64,000 nt of DNA, taken from contig CM035439.1 in NCBI GenBank assembly GCA_020310875.1, forward strand, positions 141,365,139 to 141,429,138, in the 5' to 3' direction. Both the position numbers and the translations under genes were made by a program. Below, one piece after another: positions 1 through 9,970 of this stretch (position 1 is the stretch's first letter; the number at the start of each line of letters is the position of its first letter). The DNA comes from Ceratopteris richardii (Eukaryota; Streptophyta; Polypodiopsida; Polypodiales; Pteridaceae). The notes below the pieces were generated by a model. That model did no database searches, was not told where the DNA came from, and saw only the letters and a program-made list of their open reading frames with translations.

Positions 1-3000
1 ACCGTCCTTGCACCCTTCCCTTGTCCTATCTCTATGGTCACAAAGGGTCTTCGGTCAATGACCCGAGAAGTCGCTATGCCTGACTTTTGACACATATCCA
101 TGTGATATTTTGGGGCTTTTGAGTTGGCTTCTAGGCCTAATTGCCTTAACTTATTTTGCCTAATACGCTCTCTGGCCTCTACCTGTGCTTCTTCTCTCAC
201 TCTTAACTCTTCATCTTTTCGCTTCTTAGCAGTGTTGAGTCTCATTAGCATATCCTCAGTAAGAGGTTCTTGATATAGCTTGACTCTACAGCCACTAATA
301 TAGTTTGGCAAGATATCTCCTTCTAGCGTGGCCAACTGAACTGCACCACTAGTGGAAATTCTATTAATGATCATGGGTCCGTATCCTCTTTTTTCCAACT
401 TACGGGCATGTTGTTTTAGTGTGTATACCAACACTAGATCTCCCTCTTTCAATCCCTTATCCTTGATGTGTGCATCAAAGTATGCCTTTTGCCTCTTCTT
501 TGCAGCGTAGATGCCTGCTGCCGCTCGTAGCCTCGTCTCACCCAAGCGTTCGAGATCAAAGATCCTAGAGGACAATTCATGCCCATTCCACTCATACTCT
601 TGTGCTACTTTTAAGGCAGGGATTAAGAAATCTAATGGTAGCACAGCGTTCTGTCCGAAGACCATCTGAAATGGGGTGGCGTTGAGTACCGTTTTGTAGG
701 CAACTCGATAAGCCCAAACAGCATGATGAAGTTGTTTGTCCCAATCAGAGCGTTTATTATTTACCAGTTTTGTCAATACGTTACAGAGGATCTTATTGGT
801 ACTCTCGGCTTGTCCGTTGGCTTGTGGGTGATAGGGGGCAGATTTCTTATGTATCACCAAGAATTCTTGGAGAAGATTTTCAATGACTTCATTCAAGAAG
901 TGTGTGCCTCTATCGCTCACCAACTCTATTGGTAGTCCATATCTCGTGAACACATTCTCGAATAAGAACTTAGCCGTAGTCTGAGCATCATTCTTTGTTG
1001 TGGCTTTGACTTCTACCCACTTTTTAAGGTAATCTGTGGCTACAATGATGTACTCTGCATGGGAGTTTCTAGCTGGGGGGTTAATAGGACCTATGAAGTC
1101 TATGCCCCACTTCGAAAATGCACGTCCTCCCATCATTGGCCTCAAGGGCATCTCGTCTTTTCTCACTGGATATTGTGCACGTTGGCATGTGTCACATTTC
1201 TTCACATAGGTATGTGCGTCCATATGAAGAGTGGGCCACCAAAGTCCTGAGAATAGAATGGTCTTGATCACTCGGTCAGGACCAAAATGTCCACCTGCAA
1301 CACCGTTGTGTGCAGTCTCTAAGACCTTTAAATAGTCTGATTCATGAACACATAGTCTTAAGTAACCATCTTTGCCTCTTCGGTATAGGTTGTCCCCTAC
1401 TAAGGCATAGCCTTGAGCCTCTTGCTCCATGCTTCGTCTTCTTGCTAGACTAGCTTCTTTGGGTAATCTTCCCGATCTCATAAACTCTACCAATGGAGCA
1501 CTCCAATCTGGAATTAATGACACTTGATAAAGGGTCGCATGCTCCACTGGGGGTCTCTCTCTGCACCTTGGACAATTCTTAATCCACTCATGTATTTCTT
1601 TGTCCATGCTAGGCCAATACACTCCTAAACGCTTTAGATTCTGCAATGTTCGTTGTTTAGAATAGTGATTTCCTATCATTCCTTCATGGGCTTGTTGCAA
1701 CCAACTACTATGTTCATCATCCTCCACACAACAAGCTAATACACCCTCAGTATCTTGTTTGTACATGCTTCCTGCTAATATGTGATATTTTTGTGATTTT
1801 ACAATTTCTTCTTGTGATGTTTTCACATTCTTATTTGCAGGGCCAAAGGTTAGGACTGGTACCAACTTATTTTCCCATTTAGGAACAACTTCTAAATTGA
1901 ACAGATAAGCATCGGGTAATTCGTCAGACACTCCTTGCGCTGACTCTCTTGAAGTGATGCGAGAAAGGTGATCTGCCCGAAGGTGGGTTCTACCTTTCCT
2001 GACAACAACTTCAAAGTCATATTCCATTAGTAAGAGGAACCATCTTACTAAGCGTCCAGTATTGCAAGGTTTATTGACCAAATATAACAAAGCTTGATGA
2101 TCAGTGAAAAACTTGAACTTGTTGGCCAATAAATAGTGTCTAAACTTCTTCACAGCATATACCATGCCTAAGCCCTCTCGCTCAGTTGTGGTATAGTTCC
2201 ATTCAGCTACAGTGAGCTGCCTACTAGCATATGCTATGGGCAAATCTAAGTTTCCTTCACTTGTGGGTTGTGCTAGCACACATCCTATGGCATGATTGGA
2301 TGCATCCACATGGACATGGAATGGTTTATTCCAATCAGGAGTGGTGAGTATTGGTGCCGTGCACAAACGTTTCTTCAGTTCGTTGAAAGAATTCTCGCAT
2401 TTGTCGTTCCACTCAAAATTAGACAACAAGGCATAAAGGGGTCTAGCTATGATCGCGTACATGTGGATAAACCTACGGTAGTATCCACAATGGCCCATAA
2501 AGGCTTGTACCTCTTTAATATTCCTTGGCCGTGGTAGCTCCGCTATGGCTCGTACCTTATCTTCATCTGTTGAGATTCCATTCTTAGAAACAATATGACC
2601 TAAGATTTTACCTTGACGCACCATAAACACACACTTTTCTGGGTTCAGACACACTCGATATTCTCTACACTTGTTGAAGACTTGTCTGAGCTCAGGGATG
2701 TGAAACCTTCTTTCTTGGGAATGAGCACATAAATCATCCACATACACTTCTAAGCTCTTTCGCAAGAAGTCTTTGAAGACATGACACATGAGCCTTTGGA
2801 ATGTTGCAGGTGCATTGGTGAGCCCAAATGGCATCACACGAAATGCAAAGATTCCCCACTCTGTAGCAAAAGCTGTTTTGTGTTGATCTTCTGGGGCAAT
2901 GGCTACTTGATTGTAACCTGAAAATCCATCAAGGAAGCTATAAACTTCCTTGCCTGCAACACGCTCCAAAAGGTGTTCTGTGATTGGAAGTAAATAACTA

Positions 3001-3665
3001 TCTCTAATCATAGCGGCATTAACTTTTTTAAGGTTAATACACACTCGCAACTTCCCGTTCTTCTTGGGTACCACAACAATGGGGGACACCCATTCGGTAT
3101 GCTCAATCTCATAGATGAATCCAGCTTCAATCAACCTATCAATTTCTTCTTTTATTTTGGTTGCATAGGTATCATTATATGTGTAGGGCTTCTGTTTGGT
3201 GGGCTTAGCATCAGCAGTCATGGGGATAGTATGAGAGCAAATTCTTGGATCTACCCCTTTCAAGTCTCTATAGTGCCATGCAAACACATCCCTATATTCC
3301 CTTAATAGAGCTATGAGCTCCATTTCTTCTCTTGCACTTAGGTCATCTCCTATATATGTGCATCTCTCTTCGGTCTCTTGAATGGTCACTACAATCTTCT
3401 TGGTCTTTTCTTTATTATCATATGATTCTCCTATGATGGCCTCTCTCTTAGGCATTCGTACCAAAATTTTGCGGTCGTCAACTTCATATTTCTTGAAGTT
3501 TTCTGGTACTTCAAACAATGATTCCTCCTCTTCTTATTTCACTGCTTTTCTTTTCTTTTTCTTTTGACTACTCTCACTTCCATCCTTTGAGTTTACTGTT
3601 TTAATACTTGTGAGAGGTTCTTCTTCTTTCTGGGTGAACACTCCTATATCTTCTAGATAGTGCTG
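1..3665 (-). pseudogene. G1 pol: reverse transcriptase, RNase H, integrase, start of second protease (partial)
   Basis: This continues the gag-protease frame after a TAG (3666-3668); a second in-frame TAA lies at 3534-3536, and from there the frame is open to the left edge (about 1,177 codons). Order on the minus strand: acidic linker; reverse transcriptase with YVDD at 2733-2744; Ty3-type RNase H (HVDAS...IGCVLAQ, near 2250-2310); zinc-binding HHCC and DDE integrase (GIDFIGP near 1095, SDRGTHF near 905, GQAEST near 810); integrase C-terminus; then RRPFVTIEIGQG, which in G3 begins a second aspartic protease. The five-C run that is four C in G3 (834-838 as G on the plus strand) is intact here. 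Only the two linker stops break it, so it is a nearly whole pol. Confidence 0.88.
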
Positions 3666-6600
3666 CTATGAGTTAAAGCAACTATCCATCACAATAGACT
3701 CCAGATCATCGTCATTCTCTTCTTCTTCTATGACATCACTAGGGTCACATTCTTCTAGCAAGGGTTGACACATGAACACTGAGATATCATAACCCTCCTC
3801 ATCACAATGAGGTTTCCACTGTTCCTCATTGACAACAATGTCCATGGTGGCTAAGATTTCTGGCCAGCCATGAGGCTCAAACTCCTCATCTGGAAAGATC
3901 ATCGGTGTGTAGGCTGGGTCTCTAACTGGTCTATCTCCTAGCGAAGTTCCTTCTTCTCTTGCCTTTAAACGTTTTTCCTCTTCCTTTGCGACCTTGCACA
4001 TCCACAAATGAGTATCTTCATGTAGCCATGATGGATCAGGTGAACTTTCAGAATGCATAGAGATGGAATCTTCTTTCGCTTTGTGGATAGAATTCCACTG
4101 TAGGGGTGGTACATCTCTGAAGGTGTAATCCTTCAAATTGACCTTGGTGGTGACCCCTAAGTGCTGTAAGTACAAGGAGTTAGTTCCCCAATCCTGTACT
4201 ATTTGCAATTGTCGTAGGAAGGGTCTTCCTAGGATCATCTCATAGACATTATTTTTCTCAAAGTCACATATAGCAAATGTGTGCTCAAACTCTACACCAC
4301 AAGTGGTTAGAGTGATCCCTTCTAGCAATCCTAGAGGTCTCTCAAAATGACCATCAGCCATTTGAAGCTTCATTCTAGTTGGTCTTAATGTGGGCTTGCC
4401 CCATTGCTTCCACAAGGAGGTGGTCGCAATAGCAACACCAGCACCTGAATCTATGATTGCTTTGGTTGTGTAACCTTGGTAGGTGATTGGAAGATAAGTA
4501 TTACCTTCTTCACCCTCACACATGTCCCCTATTTTGTCTAGAGGTATCTCTGGTACCCTTTGCTTGGAGCCTGCTTTTGGCATGTTGGAATCAAGTTCTG
4601 GAACCTGATCCTTCACATGATTCCAAAGCTCAAGTTTTGCTTTGAGCAGCTCTTCTACAGTGAGATGACACTGAACCTTAGTGTTCTTCACGACATCCGT
4701 GTTCCTTGGAACCACTGAGTCTTCATTTCTTACTAGTATTGTGGGAGCTCTAATCTGGAGAGATTCAGATTCCCATGGGCCTGGAAATTGAGGCAGTTCT
4801 TCTAAGGTATTAGATTCAAAATCTAACCTTTCGTCTTCTTGTTGTTCTGCTTCATCTCCGTAAATAGATGGAATGTCTTGGGGAAATCGATCATGAAGAT
4901 CATCAATCTCAGGAATAGGAGGGGAATTACCCTTCTCATTGGCCCATTTCTCTTCTTGTATTTCCCGCAAGAATTCTTGAGAGTACTGTTGAATTGAAGG
5001 AGGTATTCCTGGATCCGTGGAATTAGGAACATAAGCTCCCATTGGTGGTGAGCTTCCTCTTTCAATAACTGGTTGAGCCTGTGGAGGTAAAGAAACTTGT
5101 GGTTTGTTTACCAACTGCTCTAATCGTTCTAGTAAGCCCTGGAAATGCAAATCCCCTTCGACAGAGTTTGTCTGATTGAACTTTTGACTAGTCTCAAGTA
5201 TAGCTTGAGCTTGTTCTACCATTTTCATGCACATTTTCATCCGTTCAATCTCTAAGTCCGCTCTAGGGTAACTCTTGTCTAGGTTTGCAGTTGTAGACCC
5301 TTCTTGAAGTCGAGCCTGGTAGGCCTTGAACATCATGTCCAAGCCTTCTTGGGTGGGATCTGCAAGAACAGACCCTGGTTGCGGTCTATTTACAATGGGT
5401 GGTGGGGTGCGATGAGGTGGAATGGATGGAGTTTCGGCATGCGAGGGGTTTTGAGATGCAATGTCTTCTATTTTTGTTTTTGCGTCTTTCAAGCTTTCTT
5501 CTAGTTCCGATAACTTTTTATTCCACTTACGATTGGCCTTTTCTCTGGTATCCTTCCATGTTCTTGTTTTCCTCTTACTAGGCTCTCCTGATTCACTCGA
5601 CTCCGATTGCTCTGCTGGTTTATCTTGTTTTAATGCTTGTGCCCTAGTAACTGCCTGTATAGGTGCCACATTACTGCTACTTGAACTTGAATCCGCCACT
5701 AAGCCTACCACATTAATGGGTGTAATCTTGGGTGCACTGGAGGGGTTTCTTGGACAATCTCTAGGGAGATGGTCTTTGCCACAATCAGGGCAAAAAGCCT
5801 GTATTGTGATAGCCTGTCCTTGACTCGGAGATGATGGGTGGGGACAGTCACAAATGAAATGATCACCTTGACATCTAAAACAAGATCCTCTATGGGCTTG
5901 TGGTCTCATTTGTCTCAATTGGGGCCTAGGGTTAGGATTTGTGTACATGACATTGGAGTATTCTGGCTCCCAATTTTGCTCCATAGGTGGTGCCTCATAT
6001 TGATACGAGTAAATCTCACTATGTTCAGGTGACTCTGTGTAATACGCATGTGGACTACCTTCATGGAAGTAGTCTGAACTATGAGCATGAGAATCATTAT
6101 CTGGTATCAATGGGGTTAGGGGCACCAATGCTCTATTTGGATTTTCCTCTCCCACAGCATATTTGACTGGAATCACGTTGGCTGGAGCTGGTGGTTGGTT
6201 TCCCAAGACAGATTGTGGCCTATATGGTACCTGATATTGATGTTGTGGTCTATAATATGGCTGTTGGTATTGGTTGTGATACCTACCTTGTGGGTAAGGT
6301 TGCTGATAATTCTGTCTAATAGCCTGCCTATTGTAGGGACAATCTTGAGCCATGTGGTTTGTGTATTTTCGCTCAATAGTGCAATATGGAGCATTCCTTT
6401 CTCTAATGTTTTGGTTTTGCATTGGGCATACATTAGCCATGTGGTCGCCCCCACAAGTATAACACCGATTCACTGGAGTGACTCTCTGTGTTTGTTTGTT
6501 TTGGACTCCCAGCTTCTTGGCAACTTGCTCAGCTATCTCCTCTATTTCCGTGGATATTTTTGAAGTATGACTAGTAGAACTATCTGAATCCTTATAGAGT

Positions 6601-8132
6601 TTGGATAATCCTAACTCCTCACCCAAGTTATCTTCTATGTCAATGCATGTCCGCACGCACTCTTCTATGGATCTAGGCTCTTTCAAATATACATATGATC
6701 TTAACTTTGTGCTCAGTAAGCCATCTAAGAACAAAGCCACTTGTTTGGCTGGTGTGGGTAACTCGGGAGCAGGGCATCTTTCTAGGTACTGTCTGAACCT
6801 TCTACCTGCTAGTCGCACTGTTTCTTGGGGTGTCTGCTTGAAACTGTGGATCAAGGATGATGTGTTATGCCTAATACCACTCTTGGAAAATTCTACAATG
6901 AATTCGTCTAGCAGCTGACCTATATCGCGATAGTTGCGACTACTCAATGGTTGAAACCAAGCCAAGGCAGTGCCCTTAAGAGTCAAACCAAATGCCTCGT
7001 ATTGGGTGAATAAATCCTCAACCTGTTCAACTCTTAACACTTGTTTGAACTCGGCCACATGATCATAAGGATCTCTTGACCCGTCAAAGTAATTCTTCAT
7101 TGCCTTGATCACTTGAGTGGGTCTAAGGGTTCTTGGGTGCTCTCGGGGTCTAGGCAATGGAAAATCATGTTCATCTCTTTTTTGCCTATGTGCTTGATGT
7201 CTCTCTCTTTCAGGTCTTTCATTTTCAAATCCTGATCTATTCCTGCCCACGGTGTGTGCAAAACTTACCTCAGGTCTCTCTCTAGTTCTTTCTCTCTGGG
7301 CTTCATGAGCGTGGGATGATCCTACTCCTTGGAGGCCATGGAAAACATTGGATCTTGGTGGGGGGAAAATCAATTCAGTCTTCCAAGTATATGCATGTCT
7401 GTCATGTTCTGTTACCAAGAAAGTTTTCTCTGATGTGTTATCGAGGTAGACAACTTTGCCTGGTATCTCTGGATCCTTGAACTCGTAGATGATGACTATG
7501 CCCAATTGGCTAGGTTGATCTGGCTTGAATCTCCAAAAGGCTTCCTCTATTTCTCTATTCAAAAATAGTTCTATGCTTTTGTTGTCTTGAGGGATCCAGT
7601 CCGGAGTGATCACTCGGGTCAAAACTGACTTACCTCTAGGAGTCTGGGGTCCTTGTCCTACATTTCCTTGTTCTAGGTCTCCTATTTCATTCTCAGGAAT
7701 GACATTTCCAAACTCATCCGTCCTATCTGGTAGGTTGGTGACCACATACATGGTTCCTTCCTTATCAATGTATGAACCCTCTTCGAACTTGACCACCGGG
7801 TGTTCAAGTCCAAAGGATTGATCTGGATTTTTGAGTTGGACCACTGATCGCCTCAGACCATCCTCATAGATGCGAGCACCTAATTGGTTGGTCCGAATAT
7901 ATTCCAACTGTGTCTTATAGGGACCTTCTGGTGTTTGTAGATGGGCAGTCCCTGAGCCACCTGCAGGTTTTCCCATACTAAAAGACATTTCTGAATCACT
8001 TGTGTCTGAACTTAGTAAAAGATGACCACTTAGTTGTTGTGCCCAAGACTTGGATGTATGGTTGACACTAGCCTCAGAAGATCTACTGCTTTGTTTATCC
8101 TTGCCTAAGTGTCTACCAGATCTCAGGTTCAT
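3666..8132 (-). CDS. G1 gag-protease polyprotein (1,488 aa)
   Basis: Capsid and protease precursor of a Ty3/gypsy element, acting in cytoplasmic virus-like particles. Start MNLRSGRH is shared with G3, which supports the ATG. Residues ~335-500 hold the retrotransposon gag domain (MKNYFDG..DPYDHVAEFK, then WFQPL and RRFRQYLERCP). Zinc knuckles follow: CYTCGGDHMANVCP (~residue 556), a degenerate one about 30 residues later (C-T-I-E), CFRCQGDHFICDCP (~750) and CPDCGKDHLPRDCP (~780). Then comes a charged, probably coiled-coil stretch, a proline-rich linker, and a retropepsin with D-S-G-A-G (Asp codon at 4449-4451) and the downstream ILGRPF motif. It ends with an acidic tail at TAG 3666-3668. At 1,488 aa it is long for gag-protease because of the linkers. 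In G3 the frame continues through this point, so the stop is probably a mutation. Confidence 0.9.
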   Translation of the reverse strand: MNLRSGRHLGKDKQSSRSSEASVNHTSKSWAQQLSGHLLLSSDTSDSEMSFSMGKPAGGSGTAHLQTPEGPYKTQLEYIRTNQLGARIYEDGLRRSVVQLKNPDQSFGLEHPVVKFEEGSYIDKEGTMYVVTNLPDRTDEFGNVIPENEIGDLEQGNVGQGPQTPRGKSVLTRVITPDWIPQDNKSIELFLNREIEEAFWRFKPDQPSQLGIVIIYEFKDPEIPGKVVYLDNTSEKTFLVTEHDRHAYTWKTELIFPPPRSNVFHGLQGVGSSHAHEAQRERTRERPEVSFAHTVGRNRSGFENERPERERHQAHRQKRDEHDFPLPRPREHPRTLRPTQVIKAMKNYFDGSRDPYDHVAEFKQVLRVEQVEDLFTQYEAFGLTLKGTALAWFQPLSSRNYRDIGQLLDEFIVEFSKSGIRHNTSSLIHSFKQTPQETVRLAGRRFRQYLERCPAPELPTPAKQVALFLDGLLSTKLRSYVYLKEPRSIEECVRTCIDIEDNLGEELGLSKLYKDSDSSTSHTSKISTEIEEIAEQVAKKLGVQNKQTQRVTPVNRCYTCGGDHMANVCPMQNQNIRERNAPYCTIERKYTNHMAQDCPYNRQAIRQNYQQPYPQGRYHNQYQQPYYRPQHQYQVPYRPQSVLGNQPPAPANVIPVKYAVGEENPNRALVPLTPLIPDNDSHAHSSDYFHEGSPHAYYTESPEHSEIYSYQYEAPPMEQNWEPEYSNVMYTNPNPRPQLRQMRPQAHRGSCFRCQGDHFICDCPHPSSPSQGQAITIQAFCPDCGKDHLPRDCPRNPSSAPKITPINVVGLVADSSSSSSNVAPIQAVTRAQALKQDKPAEQSESSESGEPSKRKTRTWKDTREKANRKWNKKLSELEESLKDAKTKIEDIASQNPSHAETPSIPPHRTPPPIVNRPQPGSVLADPTQEGLDMMFKAYQARLQEGSTTANLDKSYPRADLEIERMKMCMKMVEQAQAILETSQKFNQTNSVEGDLHFQGLLERLEQLVNKPQVSLPPQAQPVIERGSSPPMGAYVPNSTDPGIPPSIQQYSQEFLREIQEEKWANEKGNSPPIPEIDDLHDRFPQDIPSIYGDEAEQQEDERLDFESNTLEELPQFPGPWESESLQIRAPTILVRNEDSVVPRNTDVVKNTKVQCHLTVEELLKAKLELWNHVKDQVPELDSNMPKAGSKQRVPEIPLDKIGDMCEGEEGNTYLPITYQGYTTKAIIDSGAGVAIATTSLWKQWGKPTLRPTRMKLQMADGHFERPLGLLEGITLTTCGVEFEHTFAICDFEKNNVYEMILGRPFLRQLQIVQDWGTNSLYLQHLGVTTKVNLKDYTFRDVPPLQWNSIHKAKEDSISMHSESSPDPSWLHEDTHLWMCKVAKEEEKRLKAREEGTSLGDRPVRDPAYTPMIFPDEEFEPHGWPEILATMDIVVNEEQWKPHCDEEGYDISVFMCQPLLEECDPSDVIEEEENDDDLESIVMDSCFNS

Positions 8133-8399
8133 AAGCTTTAGTCAAGAGTCCAAATTTTCCCCTTGGTATGGTTCAAAATTCTTTGGAGTCCCCTTGGTTC
8201 CCTAGTCCCACAGGAGGGTCAACTTCAAATTATCCTAACTCAAAATCAACACTTTATTCTTGAAAAAAACAGTTGAGATCATGTAGGATTTGAAACGAGC
8301 TTTCCAACGAGCTATAGAGCTCAAAAAATGGACTTTGGATGAAAAAGTTATGCCAATTCAGGCTCCTGGGGTTCAAAACAGGCAAACAGGACCTTTGGA
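8133..8399 (-). other. G1 leader, gag-proximal part
   Basis: Untranslated leader just upstream of gag on the minus strand. It aligns by eye with 43425-43590 in G3, including the block ending in GTTGGAAAGCTCG (8296-8308 on the minus strand) preceded by a T-rich CATCCAAAGTCC stretch. No reading frame of its own is supported. Confidence 0.7.
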
Positions 8400-9413
8400 G
8401 AAAATCGCGATTTTGTGAACTTTCAGAGAATCACGATTTTGTGAACTTTCAGAGAATCGCGATTTTGTGAACTCAGAAAATCGCGATGTTGAGCACAAAA
8501 TCGTGTTTTTGAAAATCGCGATGTTGAGCACAAAATCGTGTTTTTGGAAATCGCGATGTTGAGCACAAAATCGTGTTTTTGAAAATCGCGATTTTGACTC
8601 AGAGAATCGTGATTTACAAAATCGTGTTTTTTTCATAAAATTGTGTTTTCTCAGAATCGTGTTTTTAACAAGAAAATCGCGATGTTGAGCACAAAATCGT
8701 GTTTCTGAAAATCGCGATGTTGAGCACAAAATCGTGATTTGTGAGAATCGCGATTTGAGCCCATTGAAAATCGTATTTTCTCAAAATCGTGTTTTTGACA
8801 AGAAAATCGCGATTTTGAGCACAGAATCGTGTTTCTGAAAATCGCGATGTTGAGCTCAGAATCGTGTTTCTGAAAATCGCGATCTTGAGCACAAAATCGT
8901 GTTTTTGAAAATCGCGATTTTGACTCAGAGAATCGTGATTCACAAAATCGTGTTTTTGGCTGAAAATCGTGATTTGTGAGAATCGCGATTTTCAGCCCGC
9001 AGAAAATCGTATTTTCTCAAAATCATGTTTTTTGCATGAAAATCGCGATGTTGAGCACAAAATCGTGTTTTAGAAAATCGCAATTTTGAGCAAAAAATCG
9101 TGTTTACACAGAATCGCCTTTTTTTTCACAAAATCGTGTTTTTTACTGAAAATCGTGATTTTTTGAGAATCGCGATTTTGAGTAGGGAATCGTGTTTTCT
9201 CAAAATCGTGTTTTTTTTTTTTTTATACTGAAAATCGTGATTTGTGAGAATCGCGATTTTGAGCACAATCACAGAATCGTGATTCTGAGAATGACCACAT
9301 AATCGTGATTTTTTTCAGCCAACTTTTAGGCAGGAAAACAGAAAATCGTGATTTTTCAAAAAAATTTGAATTTTCACAGAATCGCGATTTTCATCACAGA
9401 ATCGTGTTTTTTG
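8400..9413 (-). repeat. G1 leader tandem array with AATCGCGATT / AAATCGTG core
   Basis: About 1 kb of degenerate tandem repeats. The clearest unit is ~35 bp (8478-8585): a half containing AAAATCGCGATGTTGAGC and a half containing AAAATCGTGTTTTTG, so the ancestral monomer is probably ~17-18 bp. Many copies hold the palindrome ATCGCGAT. Open frames across it on the minus strand are low-complexity products of the repeat, not genes. The G3 leader carries a different array built on the same octamer. Confidence 0.92.
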
Positions 9414-9661
9414 GCGGGAAATTCAAATTTCTGAGCGCCGGCTATGGCGAGCTCCATATGAGCAGAAAATCATGAAAAAAACACAGCGCTTGCTCTCCCT
9501 TGCTCCTCCTAACTCCTTCCCACACAATAATGCATGAAAAATGGTATGAAGATGGTGAAAATGCGCTAAAAAACAAGAATTTTCTATGAAGAAGAAGATG
9601 GAAGAAGGTGGAGATGATGATGATGATGAAGATGAAGAGGAAAAAACAGAAAATAAACTGA
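9414..9661 (-). other. G1 leader between array and copia A insertion
   Basis: Leader sequence with a GAT trinucleotide run and purine-rich tail (9601-9660 on the plus strand). G3 has the equivalent run just after its primer site (42379-42440). It ends at the target site of copia A. Confidence 0.6.
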
Positions 9662-9666
9662 AATGA
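9662..9666. repeat. Target site duplication of copia A (AATGA), left copy
   Basis: AATGA directly before the A element is repeated at 14765-14769 directly after it. A 5-bp duplication is what copia integrases make, so A is a single complete insertion into the G1 leader. Confidence 0.9.
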
Positions 9667-9896
9667 TGTTGGAGTTAGACGTCTGCGGAAGCACGCGAAC
9701 AACACAAGGAAGAGGAAGAAGCTTGGAGCACAACACACAAGACTGAATGTATTACTAGAGAATGTACAAAGATAAGTAGCCCTTTAGGGCAATAGGCGTA
9801 TATACAAGCCGGGGGAAAAAAACCTCCTAAAGAGGGAAAAAAGTGCCCCGACGGTCCTAGAGTGTTCACACACATCACTACCTAAATATATCAACA
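9667..9896 (-). repeat. Copia A 3' LTR
   Basis: 230 bp; on the minus strand it starts TGTTGATATATTTAGG and ends CTAACTCCAACA. Near-identical to 14535-14764. A TATATA motif lies at 9799-9804 and may be the core promoter. The adjacent polypurine tract confirms this is the 3' copy. Confidence 0.93.
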
Positions 9897-9910
9897 AATC
9901 CCCCCTGGGA
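9897..9910 (-). other. Copia A polypurine tract
   Basis: On the minus strand TCCCAGGGGGGATT ends directly against the 3' LTR, the expected position for the plus-strand primer of reverse transcription. Confidence 0.8.
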
Positions 9911-9970
9911 GTGATGCGGTGAACAAGGAGCTGGCACTCATGTATAAGGAAGTGCCGAGCTATGTGGAAA

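Noticed and set aside
3666..3668. Programmed stop between gag-protease and pol in G1
   Set aside because: G3 reads through the equivalent point with sense codons, and G1 has a second stop 132 bases on; mutation is simpler.
5304..7821. Plus-strand open frames of 60-120 codons opposite G1 gag
   Set aside because: Shadows of the conserved minus-strand gag frame, with no motifs of their own.
8373..8943. Minus-strand open frames rich in SRFSETRFCAQH-type repeats
   Set aside because: Products of the G1 leader array, low complexity, upstream of gag and with no conserved start.
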